NCBI GenBank assembly: GCA_900553515.1
Contig: USDN01000048.1
Span: forward strand, 1-21,699
Length of the DNA stretch: 21,699 nucleotides
Source of the DNA: an uncultured Blautia sp.
Lineage (GTDB): Bacteria; Bacillota; Clostridia; Lachnospirales; Lachnospiraceae
Direction: 5' to 3'
The notes beneath the pieces were generated by a model that worked only from the letters and a program-made list of their open reading frames with translations, was not told where the DNA came from and did not search any database. Below are positions 6,551 through 15,600 of this stretch, piece after piece. The position numbers were made by a program, and so were the translations under genes. The first letter of the stretch is position 1, and each line of letters begins with the position of its first letter.

Positions 6551-7378
6551 ATGAAAAAAAGAACACAGCTGCAGGTTGTGGGATTAAAGAAAAAATTTGG
6601 TGATGAGGTCATTCTTGACGGGATTGATGTCAGTATAGAAAAGGGAGAAGTCGTTGTGGTGCTTGGTCCTTCCGGCTGTGGGAAAAGCACATTTCTGCGG
6701 TGCATGAACGGACTGGAAATGCCTACAGGAGGGAAAATTTTACTGGACGGTGAAGAAGTAATGTCCAATGGCAAAAAGATTGCCCGGATCAGACAGAGAA
6801 TTGGCATGGTCTTTCAGAGCTATGAGCTTTTTCCTCATAAAAATATTATGGACAACATCATGCTGGCTCCTGTCAAAGTGCAGAAACGCCCGAAAAAGGA
6901 AGTAGAACTGCAGGCAGAGCAGATGCTGAGAAGGGTCGGGCTCTGGGAAAAGCGCAAGGCCTATCCCAGAGAACTGTCAGGAGGACAGAAACAACGTGTC
7001 GCGATCATCCGTGCACTTTGCATGAATCCGGAGATCATGCTGTTTGATGAAGTTACCGCAGCTCTTGATCCGGAAATGGTAAGAGAAGTCCTGGATGTGA
7101 TGCTGGAATTGGCTGAGCAGGGGATGACAATGGTAATCGTAACACATGAAATGCAGTTTGCGGAAGCAATTGCGGACAGAATCTTATTTTTAGACAGTGG
7201 GCATATCGTTGAAGAAGCGAAACCGGATGTGTTTTTTACAAATCCTGAAACACAGAGGGCGAAAGAGTTTCTGCGGACTTTTGCTTATGAAAAGCGCAGA
7301 ACAGATAAAAAAAGAATGAATAGTACAACCAATATATGGAAAGAAGGAATCAGAAATGAAATACAGGAAGCATATTAA
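6551..7378 (+). CDS. Polar amino acid ABC transporter ATP-binding protein
   Basis: A 275-residue ABC ATPase of the GlnQ/TcyN type. Walker A GPSGCGKST is at residues 39-47, Q-loop Gln89 in VFQSYELFP, signature LSGGQ at 142-146, Walker B IMLFDEVTAALDP with Asp166 and catalytic Glu167, and switch His199 in VTHEM. The core ends near residue 245, as is usual for a family of about 240 residues. A tail of about 30 mostly charged residues follows. The last seven codons overlap the start and ribosome site of the binding-protein gene, so the tail may exist mainly to couple translation, or may result from loss of an earlier stop. The ATPase energises import through the two permeases upstream. Confidence 0.94.
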   Translation: MKKRTQLQVVGLKKKFGDEVILDGIDVSIEKGEVVVVLGPSGCGKSTFLRCMNGLEMPTGGKILLDGEEVMSNGKKIARIRQRIGMVFQSYELFPHKNIMDNIMLAPVKVQKRPKKEVELQAEQMLRRVGLWEKRKAYPRELSGGQKQRVAIIRALCMNPEIMLFDEVTAALDPEMVREVLDVMLELAEQGMTMVIVTHEMQFAEAIADRILFLDSGHIVEEAKPDVFFTNPETQRAKEFLRTFAYEKRRTDKKRMNSTTNIWKEGIRNEIQEAY

Positions 7379-8219
7379 AAGACTGTTTACGATAATTTTG
7401 GGAGCTGTACTTCTGACGGCCGGATTTACAGGCTGCAGCCGCTCAGGAAAGGAGACCTCCGCAGCTTCTTTCCGTACACTTGATGAAATAAAGAAAAGCG
7501 GGAAGATCGTTATTGGTGTATTCAGTGATAAGGCTCCTTTTGGATATGTAGATGAAAATGGTGAATATCAGGGCTATGATATTTATTTTGCAGAACGCAT
7601 TGCGAAGGATCTCGGGGTGAAGGCTGAATATATTTCTACCGATCCTGCAAGCCGTGTGGAATATGCCGCAACAGGCAAGGCAGATCTTATTCTTGCAAAC
7701 TTTACAGTAACAGAAGAGCGAGCCGAACAGGTAGATTTTGCCCTGCCTTATATGAAAGTGAAGCTGGGGGTTGTATCTCCGGACAATGCCCTTGTAACAG
7801 ACGTCGAACAGCTTAACGGGAAAACTCTCATTGTCGTTAAGGGAACTACTGCAGAAACCTATTTTGAAAAGAATTATCCGGATGTAACACTGCAGAAATA
7901 TGATGAATATGCAGATGCATATAACGCGCTTCTGGACGGACGCGGAGATGCATTTTCTACGGATAATACGGAAGTTCTGGCATGGGCGATCCAGAACCCC
8001 GGATTTACCGTTGGTATTGAGGCTCTCGGCAATGCGGATGAGATCTCACCTGCTGTGCAGAAAGGAAATACCTCACTTCTTGACTGGCTCAATGATGAGA
8101 TCCGGGCACTTGGTGAAGAACGCTTTTTCCATGCAGATTATGAAGCAACACTGGCTCCTGTTTACGGGGAAGCAGCAGATCCGGACAATCTGGTTGTGGA
8201 AGGCGGCAAAATAGAGTGA
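7356..8219 (+). CDS. Amino acid ABC transporter substrate-binding lipoprotein
   Basis: A 287-residue family 3 solute-binding protein. The signal is KHIKRL then a hydrophobic stretch, ending in the lipobox F-T-G-C with Cys27; Phe at -3 is slightly off the usual Leu/Val/Ile. The mature domain starts with TLDEIKKSGKIVIGVFSDKAPFGYVDENGEYQGYDIYFAERIAKDLG, the hallmark of this family, and FTVTEERAEQVDFALPYM, a core ligand-site segment, follows. The protein is anchored to the outer face of the membrane and hands its ligand to the permeases. The ATG overlaps the ATPase gene by 23 bases and AGAAGGAATC lies just before it. It is the last gene of the metY operon; only 15 bases separate it from the convergent vanZ-like gene and I see no clear terminator there. 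Confidence 0.93.
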   Translation: MKYRKHIKRLFTIILGAVLLTAGFTGCSRSGKETSAASFRTLDEIKKSGKIVIGVFSDKAPFGYVDENGEYQGYDIYFAERIAKDLGVKAEYISTDPASRVEYAATGKADLILANFTVTEERAEQVDFALPYMKVKLGVVSPDNALVTDVEQLNGKTLIVVKGTTAETYFEKNYPDVTLQKYDEYADAYNALLDGRGDAFSTDNTEVLAWAIQNPGFTVGIEALGNADEISPAVQKGNTSLLDWLNDEIRALGEERFFHADYEATLAPVYGEAADPDNLVVEGGKIE

Positions 8220-8234
8220 AGCAGCCCGGGTCTA

Positions 8235-8762
8235 TCAGCGGTGTTTTTTTCTGTGAGTTTTACGTTTGACAGGTCTGGAATCTGGTGAGTGCAGGCTTGA
8301 CCAGCAGAATAGCTGAACCATAAGGATTCCGATCAGTGCGCCAAGACTGTCAAATCCTACATCCTTGATCCCAGGGCTCCGTCCGGATACAAAAGACTGG
8401 TGATACTCATCAAGTCCGGCAAAGCCCACACAGAGAATGCCGGCAAGGAAGAAGAGCCAGAAGCCCCTTACTTTGTATACATAAAGCGGAAAAGAGATGG
8501 CAATGGCCAGAAGAAAATATTCTGTCATATGAGCGGCCTTCCGGACATAGTAGTGGATCTGTTCCGCTTCATAAGCAAGCTGGTCATAGCTTTTTCCTGT
8601 ATTAAAAAGTTCGTTTTTCGTTTCTACAATCTCATAGCTGATCTTGTAGCTGAGTTCCCCGGACACCTCCCCGGTCTGGGCTGAAAATGAAAAAATAACG
8701 TACATCATCAGCAGTGCTGGAAGAAACGAAAGAGGTTTTAATAGTGTGATTATGAATTTCAT
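8235..8762 (-). CDS. VanZ-family membrane protein
   Basis: A 175-residue VanZ-like integral membrane protein. The N-terminal helix (residues 3-24) ends in SFSAQTGEVSG, followed by an outside loop that holds the family-typical SYKISYEIVE stretch. Then come KAAHMTEYFLLA, a helix pair, DEYHQSFVSGRSPGIKDVGFDSLGALIG (the conserved DE-Q-GR-D-G signature), and a basic C-terminal tail (RPVKRKTHRKKHR). VanZ proteins are linked with low-level teicoplanin tolerance in enterococci; the role of most relatives is unknown. The ATG at 8762 is chosen because it begins the family-like sequence. The predicted start of transcription from the promoter at 8770-8798 falls at or one base from this ATG, so the message may be leaderless; no ribosome site is visible. 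An upstream Met in frame lies beyond that promoter. Confidence 0.88.
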   Translation of the reverse strand: MKFIITLLKPLSFLPALLMMYVIFSFSAQTGEVSGELSYKISYEIVETKNELFNTGKSYDQLAYEAEQIHYYVRKAAHMTEYFLLAIAISFPLYVYKVRGFWLFFLAGILCVGFAGLDEYHQSFVSGRSPGIKDVGFDSLGALIGILMVQLFCWSSLHSPDSRPVKRKTHRKKHR

Positions 8763-8769
8763 GGGTTCT

Positions 8770-8798
8770 AATATAGCACGGGAAATAGGATTTGTAAA
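8770..8798 (-). promoter_or_regulatory. Promoter of the VanZ-family gene
   Basis: On the minus strand, TTTACA (8798-8793) and TATATT (8775-8770) are separated by 17 bases. Its -35 shares five base pairs with the -35 of the thyA promoter facing the other way. Transcription would begin about 8763, directly at the gene's ATG. Confidence 0.65.
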
Positions 8799-8820
8799 GC
8801 GTTCCGGCGTATGATATAAT
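8792..8820 (+). promoter_or_regulatory. thyA-folA promoter
   Basis: TTGTAA (8792-8797) and TATAAT (8815-8820) are separated by 17 bases, with TG at 8812-8813 giving an extended -10. Transcription should begin near 8827, about 46 bases ahead of thyA. The -35 overlaps that of the divergent VanZ-family gene, so the two RNA polymerases probably exclude each other. Confidence 0.82.
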
Positions 8821-8872
8821 GAACCACAGCACAATGTGAACTAACGAAAAACAGGAAGAAGGAGGCGCAGAT

Positions 8873-9721
8873 ATGAGCGTTGCAGATACAGTTTTTATAA
8901 ACATGTGTAAAGATGTGATCGAAAACGGAACCAGTACAGAAGGAGAAAAGGTGCGTCCGGTATGGGAGGACGGTACTCCGGCCTATACGATCAAAAGATT
9001 TGGCGTTGTAAACCGCTATGACCTTCGGAAGGAATTTCCGGCCCTGACTCTTCGTAAAACAGCACTGAAAAGTGCCATGGACGAGATCCTCTGGATCTGG
9101 CAGAAAAAATCAAATAATATCCATGACCTGAACAGCCATATCTGGGACAGTTGGGCAGATGAGACAGGATCCATCGGAAAGGCATATGGCTATCAGATGC
9201 AGGTGAAGCATCAATATAAAGAGGGTATGATGGATCAGGTGGACCGTGTCCTTTATGACCTGAAAAATAATCCCTACAGCCGAAGGATCATGACAAATAT
9301 CTATGTACATCAGGATCTGCATGAAATGAATCTGTATCCCTGCGCTTATTCTATGACCTTTAATGTGACTAAGGAGCCGGGAAAAGAGAAACTGACACTG
9401 AATGCCATTCTGAATCAGCGTTCCCAGGATATTCTGGCTGCAAATAACTGGAATGTATGCCAGTATTCGATTCTTCTGATGATGTTTGCCCAGGTATGCG
9501 ATATGGAGGCGGGAGAACTGGTTCATGTAATCTCTGACTGTCATATTTACGACCGCCATATTCCGGTAGTAAAAGAACTGATCCAGAGAACACCATATCC
9601 GGCGCCAACGGTGAAACTGAATCCGGAGATCAGGAATTTTTATGATTTTACAGTAGATGATCTGATCGTTGAGAATTACCAGACATGGCCTCAGATCAAA
9701 AACATCCCGATCGCTATCTGA
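8873..9721 (+). CDS. thyA: Thymidylate synthase
   Basis: A 282-residue ThyA that makes dTMP from dUMP with methylene-tetrahydrofolate, giving dihydrofolate. The nucleophile is Cys157 in NLYPCAYSM. Other conserved residues are Arg183 in NQRSQD (phosphate binding), Asn194 in NNWNVCQYS (uracil recognition, arguing against a dCMP hydroxymethylase) and His224/Tyr226 in HIYDRH. It belongs to a divergent Firmicutes branch: the usual PCH after the nucleophile reads PCA. I recall the same form in other Clostridia ThyA proteins, so this is probably a branch trait. The ATG at 8873 follows AGAAGGAGG. folA starts 23 bases later, which pairs the dihydrofolate producer with the enzyme that recycles it. Confidence 0.95.
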   Translation: MSVADTVFINMCKDVIENGTSTEGEKVRPVWEDGTPAYTIKRFGVVNRYDLRKEFPALTLRKTALKSAMDEILWIWQKKSNNIHDLNSHIWDSWADETGSIGKAYGYQMQVKHQYKEGMMDQVDRVLYDLKNNPYSRRIMTNIYVHQDLHEMNLYPCAYSMTFNVTKEPGKEKLTLNAILNQRSQDILAANNWNVCQYSILLMMFAQVCDMEAGELVHVISDCHIYDRHIPVVKELIQRTPYPAPTVKLNPEIRNFYDFTVDDLIVENYQTWPQIKNIPIAI

Positions 9722-9744
9722 AATAAAGAGAGGAAACAGATATT

Positions 9745-10236
9745 ATGAATATTATTGTAGCAGTTGATAAAAACTGGGCCATCGGCAAGGATAACAAGCT
9801 TCTGGTAAGTATTCCGGCAGACATGAAGATGTTTCGCCAGGAAACCACAGGCAAGGTTGTGGTCATGGGCAGAAAGACGCTGGAGAGCTTTCCGGGCGGC
9901 CTGCCGCTGAAAAACAGAACCAATATTGTTCTGACCGGAAACAGAGACTTTAAGGTAAAAGATGCTGTTGTGGTCCATACCATAGAGGAACTTCTGGAGG
10001 AAATCGGGAAATATCCTTCTGACCAGGTATACTGCATTGGCGGAGACAGTGTATATAAACAGCTCCTTCCTTACTGCGATACGGCTCATATCACAAAAAT
10101 TGATTTTGCCTATGAAGCAGACCGCTATTTCCCGAATCTGGATGAGATGCCGGAATGGCAGGTGACAGCCAGAAGCGAGGAGCAGACATACTTTGACCTG
10201 GAATATGAATTCGTAAAATACGAGAGAAAGAAATAA
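9745..10236 (+). CDS. folA: Dihydrofolate reductase
   Basis: A 163-residue chromosomal-type DHFR that reduces dihydrofolate to tetrahydrofolate with NADPH. It opens with MNIIVAVDKNWAIGKDNKLL, and the catalytic acid is Asp26 in IPADMKMFRQET. The NADPH segment KVVVMGRKTLESFP, then NRTNIVLT, and the second cofactor loop YCIGGDSVYKQLL follow in the standard order. The ATG is preceded by GAGAGGAAACAG. The gene sits 23 bases after thyA with no promoter of its own and ends directly before a strong hairpin terminator, so thyA-folA form a two-gene operon. Length and motifs are fully ordinary. Confidence 0.96.
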   Translation: MNIIVAVDKNWAIGKDNKLLVSIPADMKMFRQETTGKVVVMGRKTLESFPGGLPLKNRTNIVLTGNRDFKVKDAVVVHTIEELLEEIGKYPSDQVYCIGGDSVYKQLLPYCDTAHITKIDFAYEADRYFPNLDEMPEWQVTARSEEQTYFDLEYEFVKYERKK

Positions 10237-10237
10237 G

Positions 10238-10283
10238 AAAAAGGGCGGCTGCAGGTTCATAAAAACCTGTAACTGCCCTTTTT
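10238..10283. terminator. Bidirectional terminator between folA and ilvE
   Basis: The outer stem AAAAAGGGC (10238-10246) / GCCCTTTTT (10275-10283) continues inward through an imperfect stem to CAGGTT / AACCTG around the loop CATAAA. A runs on one flank and T runs on the other make it usable from both strands. It would end thyA-folA and, after reading about 50 bases past ilvE, the convergent ilvE transcript. Two small hairpins (10300-10330) lie in between. Confidence 0.85.
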
Positions 10284-10336
10284 GATAAGAGATATCCGAA
10301 GAAAGCTGCCAGGGGCAGATCCCTTCGGGATTTCGT

Positions 10337-11362
10337 TTATTCGATTACCTGCAGCCATCCTTCCGGTGCCTCGATGCGGCCCATCTGGATGCCGGTCAGT
10401 GTTTCATAAAGCTTCTTGGTAACAGGTCCCATTTCTGTCATTCCTGTCGGGAAGCAGATCTCTTTGCCGTGATCTACGATCTTTCCTACCGGAGAGATTA
10501 CGGCAGCAGTGCCGCAGAGACCACACTCTGCAAAATCTTTTACTTCTTCAAACGGGATCTCACGTTCTTCTGCCTCAAGTCCAAGATAATGCTGAGCTAC
10601 ATAGATCAGGGAGCGGCGGGTAATAGATGGAAGGATACTGTCAGATTTTGGGGTGACAACCTTGCCGTCCCTGGTGACAAAAAGGAAGTTGGCGCCGCCG
10701 GTTTCTTCCACTTTCGTTCTGGTTGCGGCATCCAGATACATGTTTTCGTCATATCCCTGGTTGTGTGCGTCTACAATGGCATGCATACTCATGGCGTAGT
10801 TCAGTCCTGCCTTGATGTGGCCGGTTCCGTTAGGCGCTGCGCGGTCAAAATCAGTCACACGGATGGTCAGAGGCTTTACGCCGCCCTTAAAGTAAGGTCC
10901 TACCGGTGTGGTAAATACACGGAACTGGTATTCATCTGCAGGCTTCACCCCAATGACCGGATTGGTGCCGAATTCAAAAGGACGAATATAAAGGGTTGCT
11001 CCTGAGCCAAATGGCGGAACGTAAGCGGCATTTGCCTTTACGGTATCCACGACAGCCTGAATAAAACGGTCTTTTGGAAATACCGGCATTTCCAGTCTTT
11101 TTGCAGAGCTTTCCATACGTTCTGCGTTCAGATCCGGACGGAAAGTAACAATACGTCCGTCTTCTGTTGTATAGGCTTTCATACCTTCAAATACAGTCTG
11201 GGCATACTGAAGGACACCGGCGCACTCATTGATTACAACGTTTGCATCCTCGGTAAGTTTTCCTTCGTCCCAGGAACCATTCTTAAAATCTGAGACATAA
11301 CGGTAATCTGTCTGTACATAGCCAAAACCCAGGTTACCCCAGTCGATGTTCTTTTTTTCCAT
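10337..11362 (-). CDS. ilvE: Branched-chain amino acid aminotransferase
   Basis: A 341-residue fold-type IV PLP aminotransferase, the larger BCAT form. It moves the amino group between glutamate and the keto acids of Leu, Ile and Val, in the last step of synthesis or the first of breakdown. The PLP Lys is Lys184 in GTGHIKAGLNYA. The class IV signature EETGGANFLFV lies at 219-229, and the N-terminal GVLQYAQTVFEGMKAY segment (49-64) is typical. The ATG follows CAGGAGGATG on the minus strand. Its own promoter lies at 11432-11460, giving a leader of about 60 bases in which I find no leucine-rich ORF, T-box or attenuator. It stands alone in orientation between thyA-folA and ispG. Confidence 0.96.
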   Translation of the reverse strand: MEKKNIDWGNLGFGYVQTDYRYVSDFKNGSWDEGKLTEDANVVINECAGVLQYAQTVFEGMKAYTTEDGRIVTFRPDLNAERMESSAKRLEMPVFPKDRFIQAVVDTVKANAAYVPPFGSGATLYIRPFEFGTNPVIGVKPADEYQFRVFTTPVGPYFKGGVKPLTIRVTDFDRAAPNGTGHIKAGLNYAMSMHAIVDAHNQGYDENMYLDAATRTKVEETGGANFLFVTRDGKVVTPKSDSILPSITRRSLIYVAQHYLGLEAEEREIPFEEVKDFAECGLCGTAAVISPVGKIVDHGKEICFPTGMTEMGPVTKKLYETLTGIQMGRIEAPEGWLQVIE

Positions 11363-11431
11363 AATATCATCCTCCTGTTATTTGGCGGTATCAGTAAAAG
11401 GTACTTTGCCGCTTTAATGTACGATATAAAC

Positions 11432-11460
11432 AGTGTAGCACTTTTGGAATCGGACTTCAA
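11432..11460 (-). promoter_or_regulatory. ilvE promoter
   Basis: On the minus strand, TTGAAG (11460-11455) and TACACT (11437-11432) are separated by 17 bases, with a TG one base ahead of the -10. Transcription would begin near 11425. It is back-to-back with the ispG promoter, only eight bases away. Confidence 0.7.
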
Positions 11461-11468
11461 CTGAAAAC

Positions 11469-11497
11469 TTGTATTTTATCAGGCACTTCGCTATAAT
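11469..11497 (+). promoter_or_regulatory. ispG promoter
   Basis: TTGTAT (11469-11474) and TATAAT (11492-11497) are separated by 17 bases. Transcription would start near 11504, about 40 bases before ispG. No other promoter is evident before polC and fbp, so it may drive all three genes. Confidence 0.75.
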
Positions 11498-11544
11498 TGA
11501 TTTATATCTCGGCTTGAGGAAATTTTATGATTGGGAGGCAGATT

Positions 11545-12600
11545 ATGTATCGGGAACATACAAAGGTTGTGCAGATCGGAAACAAAAAGATCGGAGGAGG
11601 CAATCCGATCCTGATCCAGTCTATGACGAATACCAAGACAGATGATGTGGAAGCAACTGTAAAGCAGATCCTGGAGCTGGAGGCAGCCGGCTGTGAGATC
11701 ATCCGCTGTGCAGTGCCGGACATGGAGGCAGCAGAAGCGCTTTCTGAAATAAAAAAGCAGATCCACATTCCTTTAGTGGCAGATATTCACTTTGATTACC
11801 GCCTTGCCATTGCAGCCATGGAAAACGGGGCGGACAAGATCCGCATCAATCCGGGAAATATCGGAAGTGAAGAAAAAATCCGTGCGGTAGTGGATGTGGC
11901 TAAAGCGCGCAATATTCCTATCCGTGTAGGTGTAAACAGCGGTTCTCTGGAAAAGGAACTGGTGGAAAAGTATGGCAGAGTGACAGCAGAAGGTCTGGTA
12001 GAAAGTGCTCTTGATAAAGTGAAGATCATTGAAGATATGGGATATGACAATCTTGTGATCAGCATCAAGTCTTCTGACGTCATGATGTGTGCAAAGGCGC
12101 ATGAACTGATTGCCGAAAAAACAGATTATCCTCTTCATGTAGGAATTACAGAGGCGGGAACACTTTATTCCGGAAATATCAAGTCTGCAGCAGGTCTTGG
12201 CATTATTCTTTCTCAGGGAATCGGTGATACCATCCGTGTGTCTCTGACCGGAGCGCCTCTGGAGGAAATCAAGTCAGCCAAGCGGATCCTGAAGACACTG
12301 GGACTGCGCAAAGGCGGAATCGAAGTCGTGTCCTGCCCTACCTGTGGACGGACAAGAATCGATCTTATCGGCCTTGCAAACAAGGTAGAAGATATGGTGC
12401 AGGATATTCCTCTTGATATTAAAGTGGCAGTAATGGGATGTGTGGTAAACGGCCCGGGAGAGGCGAAGGAAGCCGACATCGGTATTGCCGGAGGTGTAGG
12501 AGTAGGCCTTCTGATTAAAAAAGGAGAGATTGTCAAAAAGGTTCCGGAGGATCAGCTTCTGGAAACCTTAAGACAGGAGCTTCTCCACTGGGAGGAATAA
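11545..12600 (+). CDS. ispG: 4-hydroxy-3-methylbut-2-en-1-yl diphosphate synthase, flavodoxin type (IspG/GcpE)
   Basis: A 351-residue iron-sulfur enzyme of the MEP isoprenoid pathway. It reduces and ring-opens methylerythritol cyclodiphosphate to HMBPP in the cytosol. The N-terminal TIM barrel contains QSMTNTKTDD and ADIHFDYRLA. The C-terminal cluster domain has Cys264 and Cys267 in SCPTCGRT, Cys299 in GCVVNGPGE and Glu306, the usual 3-Cys plus Glu ligands. The start at 11545 is preferred because GGGAGG (11533-11538) lies at the right distance; a Met six codons upstream lacks a ribosome site and overlaps it. polC begins 13 bases later. In many Firmicutes ispG precedes polC, usually with dxr and rseP upstream; those are absent here, where ilvE sits in divergent orientation. 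Confidence 0.97.
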   Translation: MYREHTKVVQIGNKKIGGGNPILIQSMTNTKTDDVEATVKQILELEAAGCEIIRCAVPDMEAAEALSEIKKQIHIPLVADIHFDYRLAIAAMENGADKIRINPGNIGSEEKIRAVVDVAKARNIPIRVGVNSGSLEKELVEKYGRVTAEGLVESALDKVKIIEDMGYDNLVISIKSSDVMMCAKAHELIAEKTDYPLHVGITEAGTLYSGNIKSAAGLGIILSQGIGDTIRVSLTGAPLEEIKSAKRILKTLGLRKGGIEVVSCPTCGRTRIDLIGLANKVEDMVQDIPLDIKVAVMGCVVNGPGEAKEADIGIAGGVGVGLLIKKGEIVKKVPEDQLLETLRQELLHWEE

Positions 12601-12613
12601 GGAAGCGGAATTT

Positions 12614-15600
12614 ATGGAAAAAGATTTTTTTGACGTATTTCCCAATTTAAAGATAAAAGACCCTCTTCAGGAACTTCTTGACATGGTGTCAGTGACAAAG
12701 GTTTCCTGTAATCCGGACAAAACAAGACTGTGGGTCTATATCAGCAGTGAACGATGGATACACAAAAAATATATTATAGAGCTGCAGCAGCAGATTGAAC
12801 GTCAGTGCTTTCCCGGAATCTCCATACAGGTGACCGTAATCGAAAAATTTCACCTGTCCAGGCAGTATACGCCTGATAATTTTCTGGAGGTGTACCGCTC
12901 CAGTATGGAACTGGAGCTTCGCAATTATAATATGCTGGAATATAACCTTTTTAAACGGGCAAAGATTACTTTTTCCGGAACAGAAGAGATGGATCTGATC
13001 CTTCCTGATTCTGTGATCGCCCGTGAAAAAAGCGAGATCCTTGTGGAGTATCTTCATAAGGTTTTCTGCGAGCGCTGCGGTATGAATCTTAAGATTGAGC
13101 TTCAGTTTGAGGAGGCGCCGGAAAGCCGCTACCGTAAAAATGCAGTTCTTCAGATTCAGCAGGAAGTAGAAAACGTATTAAAGCATGCAAAGCTGGAAAA
13201 CGAAGAGGAACCGCAGGAGGCTGAAGCAGAAGATAAAAAAGCCAAAAAGGACGATAAAAAAACATCAGGCAAGGGCCGTCATGATAAAAAGGCATTTGAC
13301 AAAAAAAGCCAGAGCAGTGAGTTCCGCACAGGCTTCCGACGTGACAGCAATCCGGATGTGGTCTATGGAAGAGATTTCGAGGGCGAGACTATTCCTCTGG
13401 AAAGTATTACAGGAGAGATGGGAGAGGTAATCATCCGCGGACAGGTTATGGATGTAGAAGCCAGAGAAATCCGCAATGAAAAAACGATCCTGATTTTTCC
13501 TTTTACTGATTTTACAGATTCTATTGTGATTAAAATGTTTCTTCGAAATGAACAGGTTCCGGAGGTAACGGCAGAAATTAAAAAGGGCGCTTTCCTGAAA
13601 CTGAAAGGTGTGACTACCATTGACCGTTTTGACAGTGAACTGACCATAGGTTCCATTGCCGGAATTAAGAAGATTGCAGATTTCAGAAGTTCCAGAATGG
13701 ATACCAGCCCTCAGAAAAGAGTAGAGCTTCACTGCCATACAAAGATGAGTGATATGGACGGTGTAACAGAGGCAAAAGCTCTTGTGAAACGTGCTTATGA
13801 ATGGGGGCACAAGGCTATTGCTATTACGGACCATGGAGTGGTCCAGGCATTTCCGGAGGCCAATCACTGCTTTGATGCATGGGGAGGCTGTGTGCCGAAA
13901 GAATCGGATTTTAAGGTACTTTATGGTATGGAAGCCTATCTGGTCGATGATCTGAAGGGAATCGTTACCAACAGCAAAGGACAGTCCATGGATGGAGATT
14001 TTGTGGTCTTTGATATTGAGACAACTGGATTTTCTCCTTTGACCTGTCAGATCATTGAAATCGGAGCCGTTCGCGTGGAAAAAGGGGTGATCACAGACCG
14101 TTTTTCCACATTTGTAAATCCCAAAGTGCCGATTCCCTACCGGATCGAGCAGCTGACCAGTATCAATGATTCTATGGTCATGGATGCTCCGGATATTGAG
14201 ACAGTCCTTCCAAAGTTTCTGGAATTCTGTAAAGGTGCGGTCATGGTTGCTCACAATGCAGATTTTGATATGAGTTTTATTATAGAAAACTGTAAAAGAC
14301 AGGGATTTCCGGATGAGTTTACTTATGTGGATACCGTGGGAATGGCAAGATTTCTTCTTCCTGCGCTGAACCGTTTTAAACTTGATACAGTGGCAAAAGC
14401 GGTAGGGGTTTCTCTTGCTCATCATCACAGAGCAGTAGATGATGCGGCTTGTACAGCAGATATTTTTGTAAAATTCGTGGAAATGCTGAAAGAACGTGAT
14501 ATTTATGATGTGGATACCTTAAATCAGCAGGGAAATGTGTCTGTAGATACAATCAAAAAGCTTCCTACTTATCATGCGGTGATCTTTGCCAGGAATGAAA
14601 CAGGAAGGATCAATCTTTATAAGCTGGTGAGTCAGTCACATCTGAAATATTACAGAAGAAGACCACGTGTGCCAAAAAGTGTATTTCTGGAGCACAGGGA
14701 AGGTCTTCTGATCGGAAGTGCCTGCGAAGCAGGAGAACTATATCAGGCGATATTAAGGAATGCTCCGGCTCAGGAGATCGCAAGACTGGTTGATTTTTAT
14801 GATTATCTTGAGATCCAGCCTTTGGGAAATAATGCTTTTATGATCGCCAGCGACAAAAATGATGCTGTCAATTCCAGAGAAGACCTGATCGAGATCAACA
14901 AAAAGATCGTCAAACTGGGAGAACAGTTTAAGAAACCGGTAGTGGCAACCTGTGACGTTCATTTTATGGATCCCCAGGACGAGATCTATCGGCGAATCAT
15001 TATGGCAGGAAATGGATTCAGTGATGCAGATGACCAGGCGCCTCTTTATCTTCGTACAACAGAGGAGATGCTGGAGGAATTTTCTTATCTGGGAAGTGAA
15101 AAGGCCGAGGAGGTCGTAATTACAAATACAAATAAGATCGCTGATATGATAGAGAAAATCTCTCCCATTCATCCGGATAAGTTTCCTCCGGTGATCGAGA
15201 ATTCTGATCAGGATCTCAGGGATATCTGTTTTAAAAAAGCTCATGAGATTTATGGAGAAAATCTTCCGTCCATTGTGGAGGAGAGACTGGAAAAAGAGTT
15301 GAATTCCATTATTTCCAACGGATATGCGGTAATGTATATCATTGCACAGAAGCTGGTGTGGAAATCCAATGACGACGGTTATCTGGTTGGTTCCCGTGGA
15401 TCCGTAGGATCTTCTCTGGCTGCGACCATGTCCGGTATCACAGAGGTAAATCCCCTGCCGCCTCATTATATCTGTCCAAACTGCAAGTACAGTGATTTCG
15501 ATTCACCGGAGGTAAAGAAGTTTGGCGGTATGGCAGGATGCGACATGCCGGACAAAAAATGTCCGGAATGTGGAACCAAGATGGTAAAAGAAGGGTTTGA

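Noticed and set aside
8763..8834. Longer VanZ-family protein starting at 8834 on the minus strand
   Set aside because: The extension has no membrane or family features and lies upstream of the best minus-strand promoter, overlapping the thyA leader.
11363..11425. Attenuator or leader peptide in the ilvE 5' region
   Set aside because: Only a weak four- to five-pair hairpin and no Leu/Ile/Val-rich ORF; a simple leader is sufficient.
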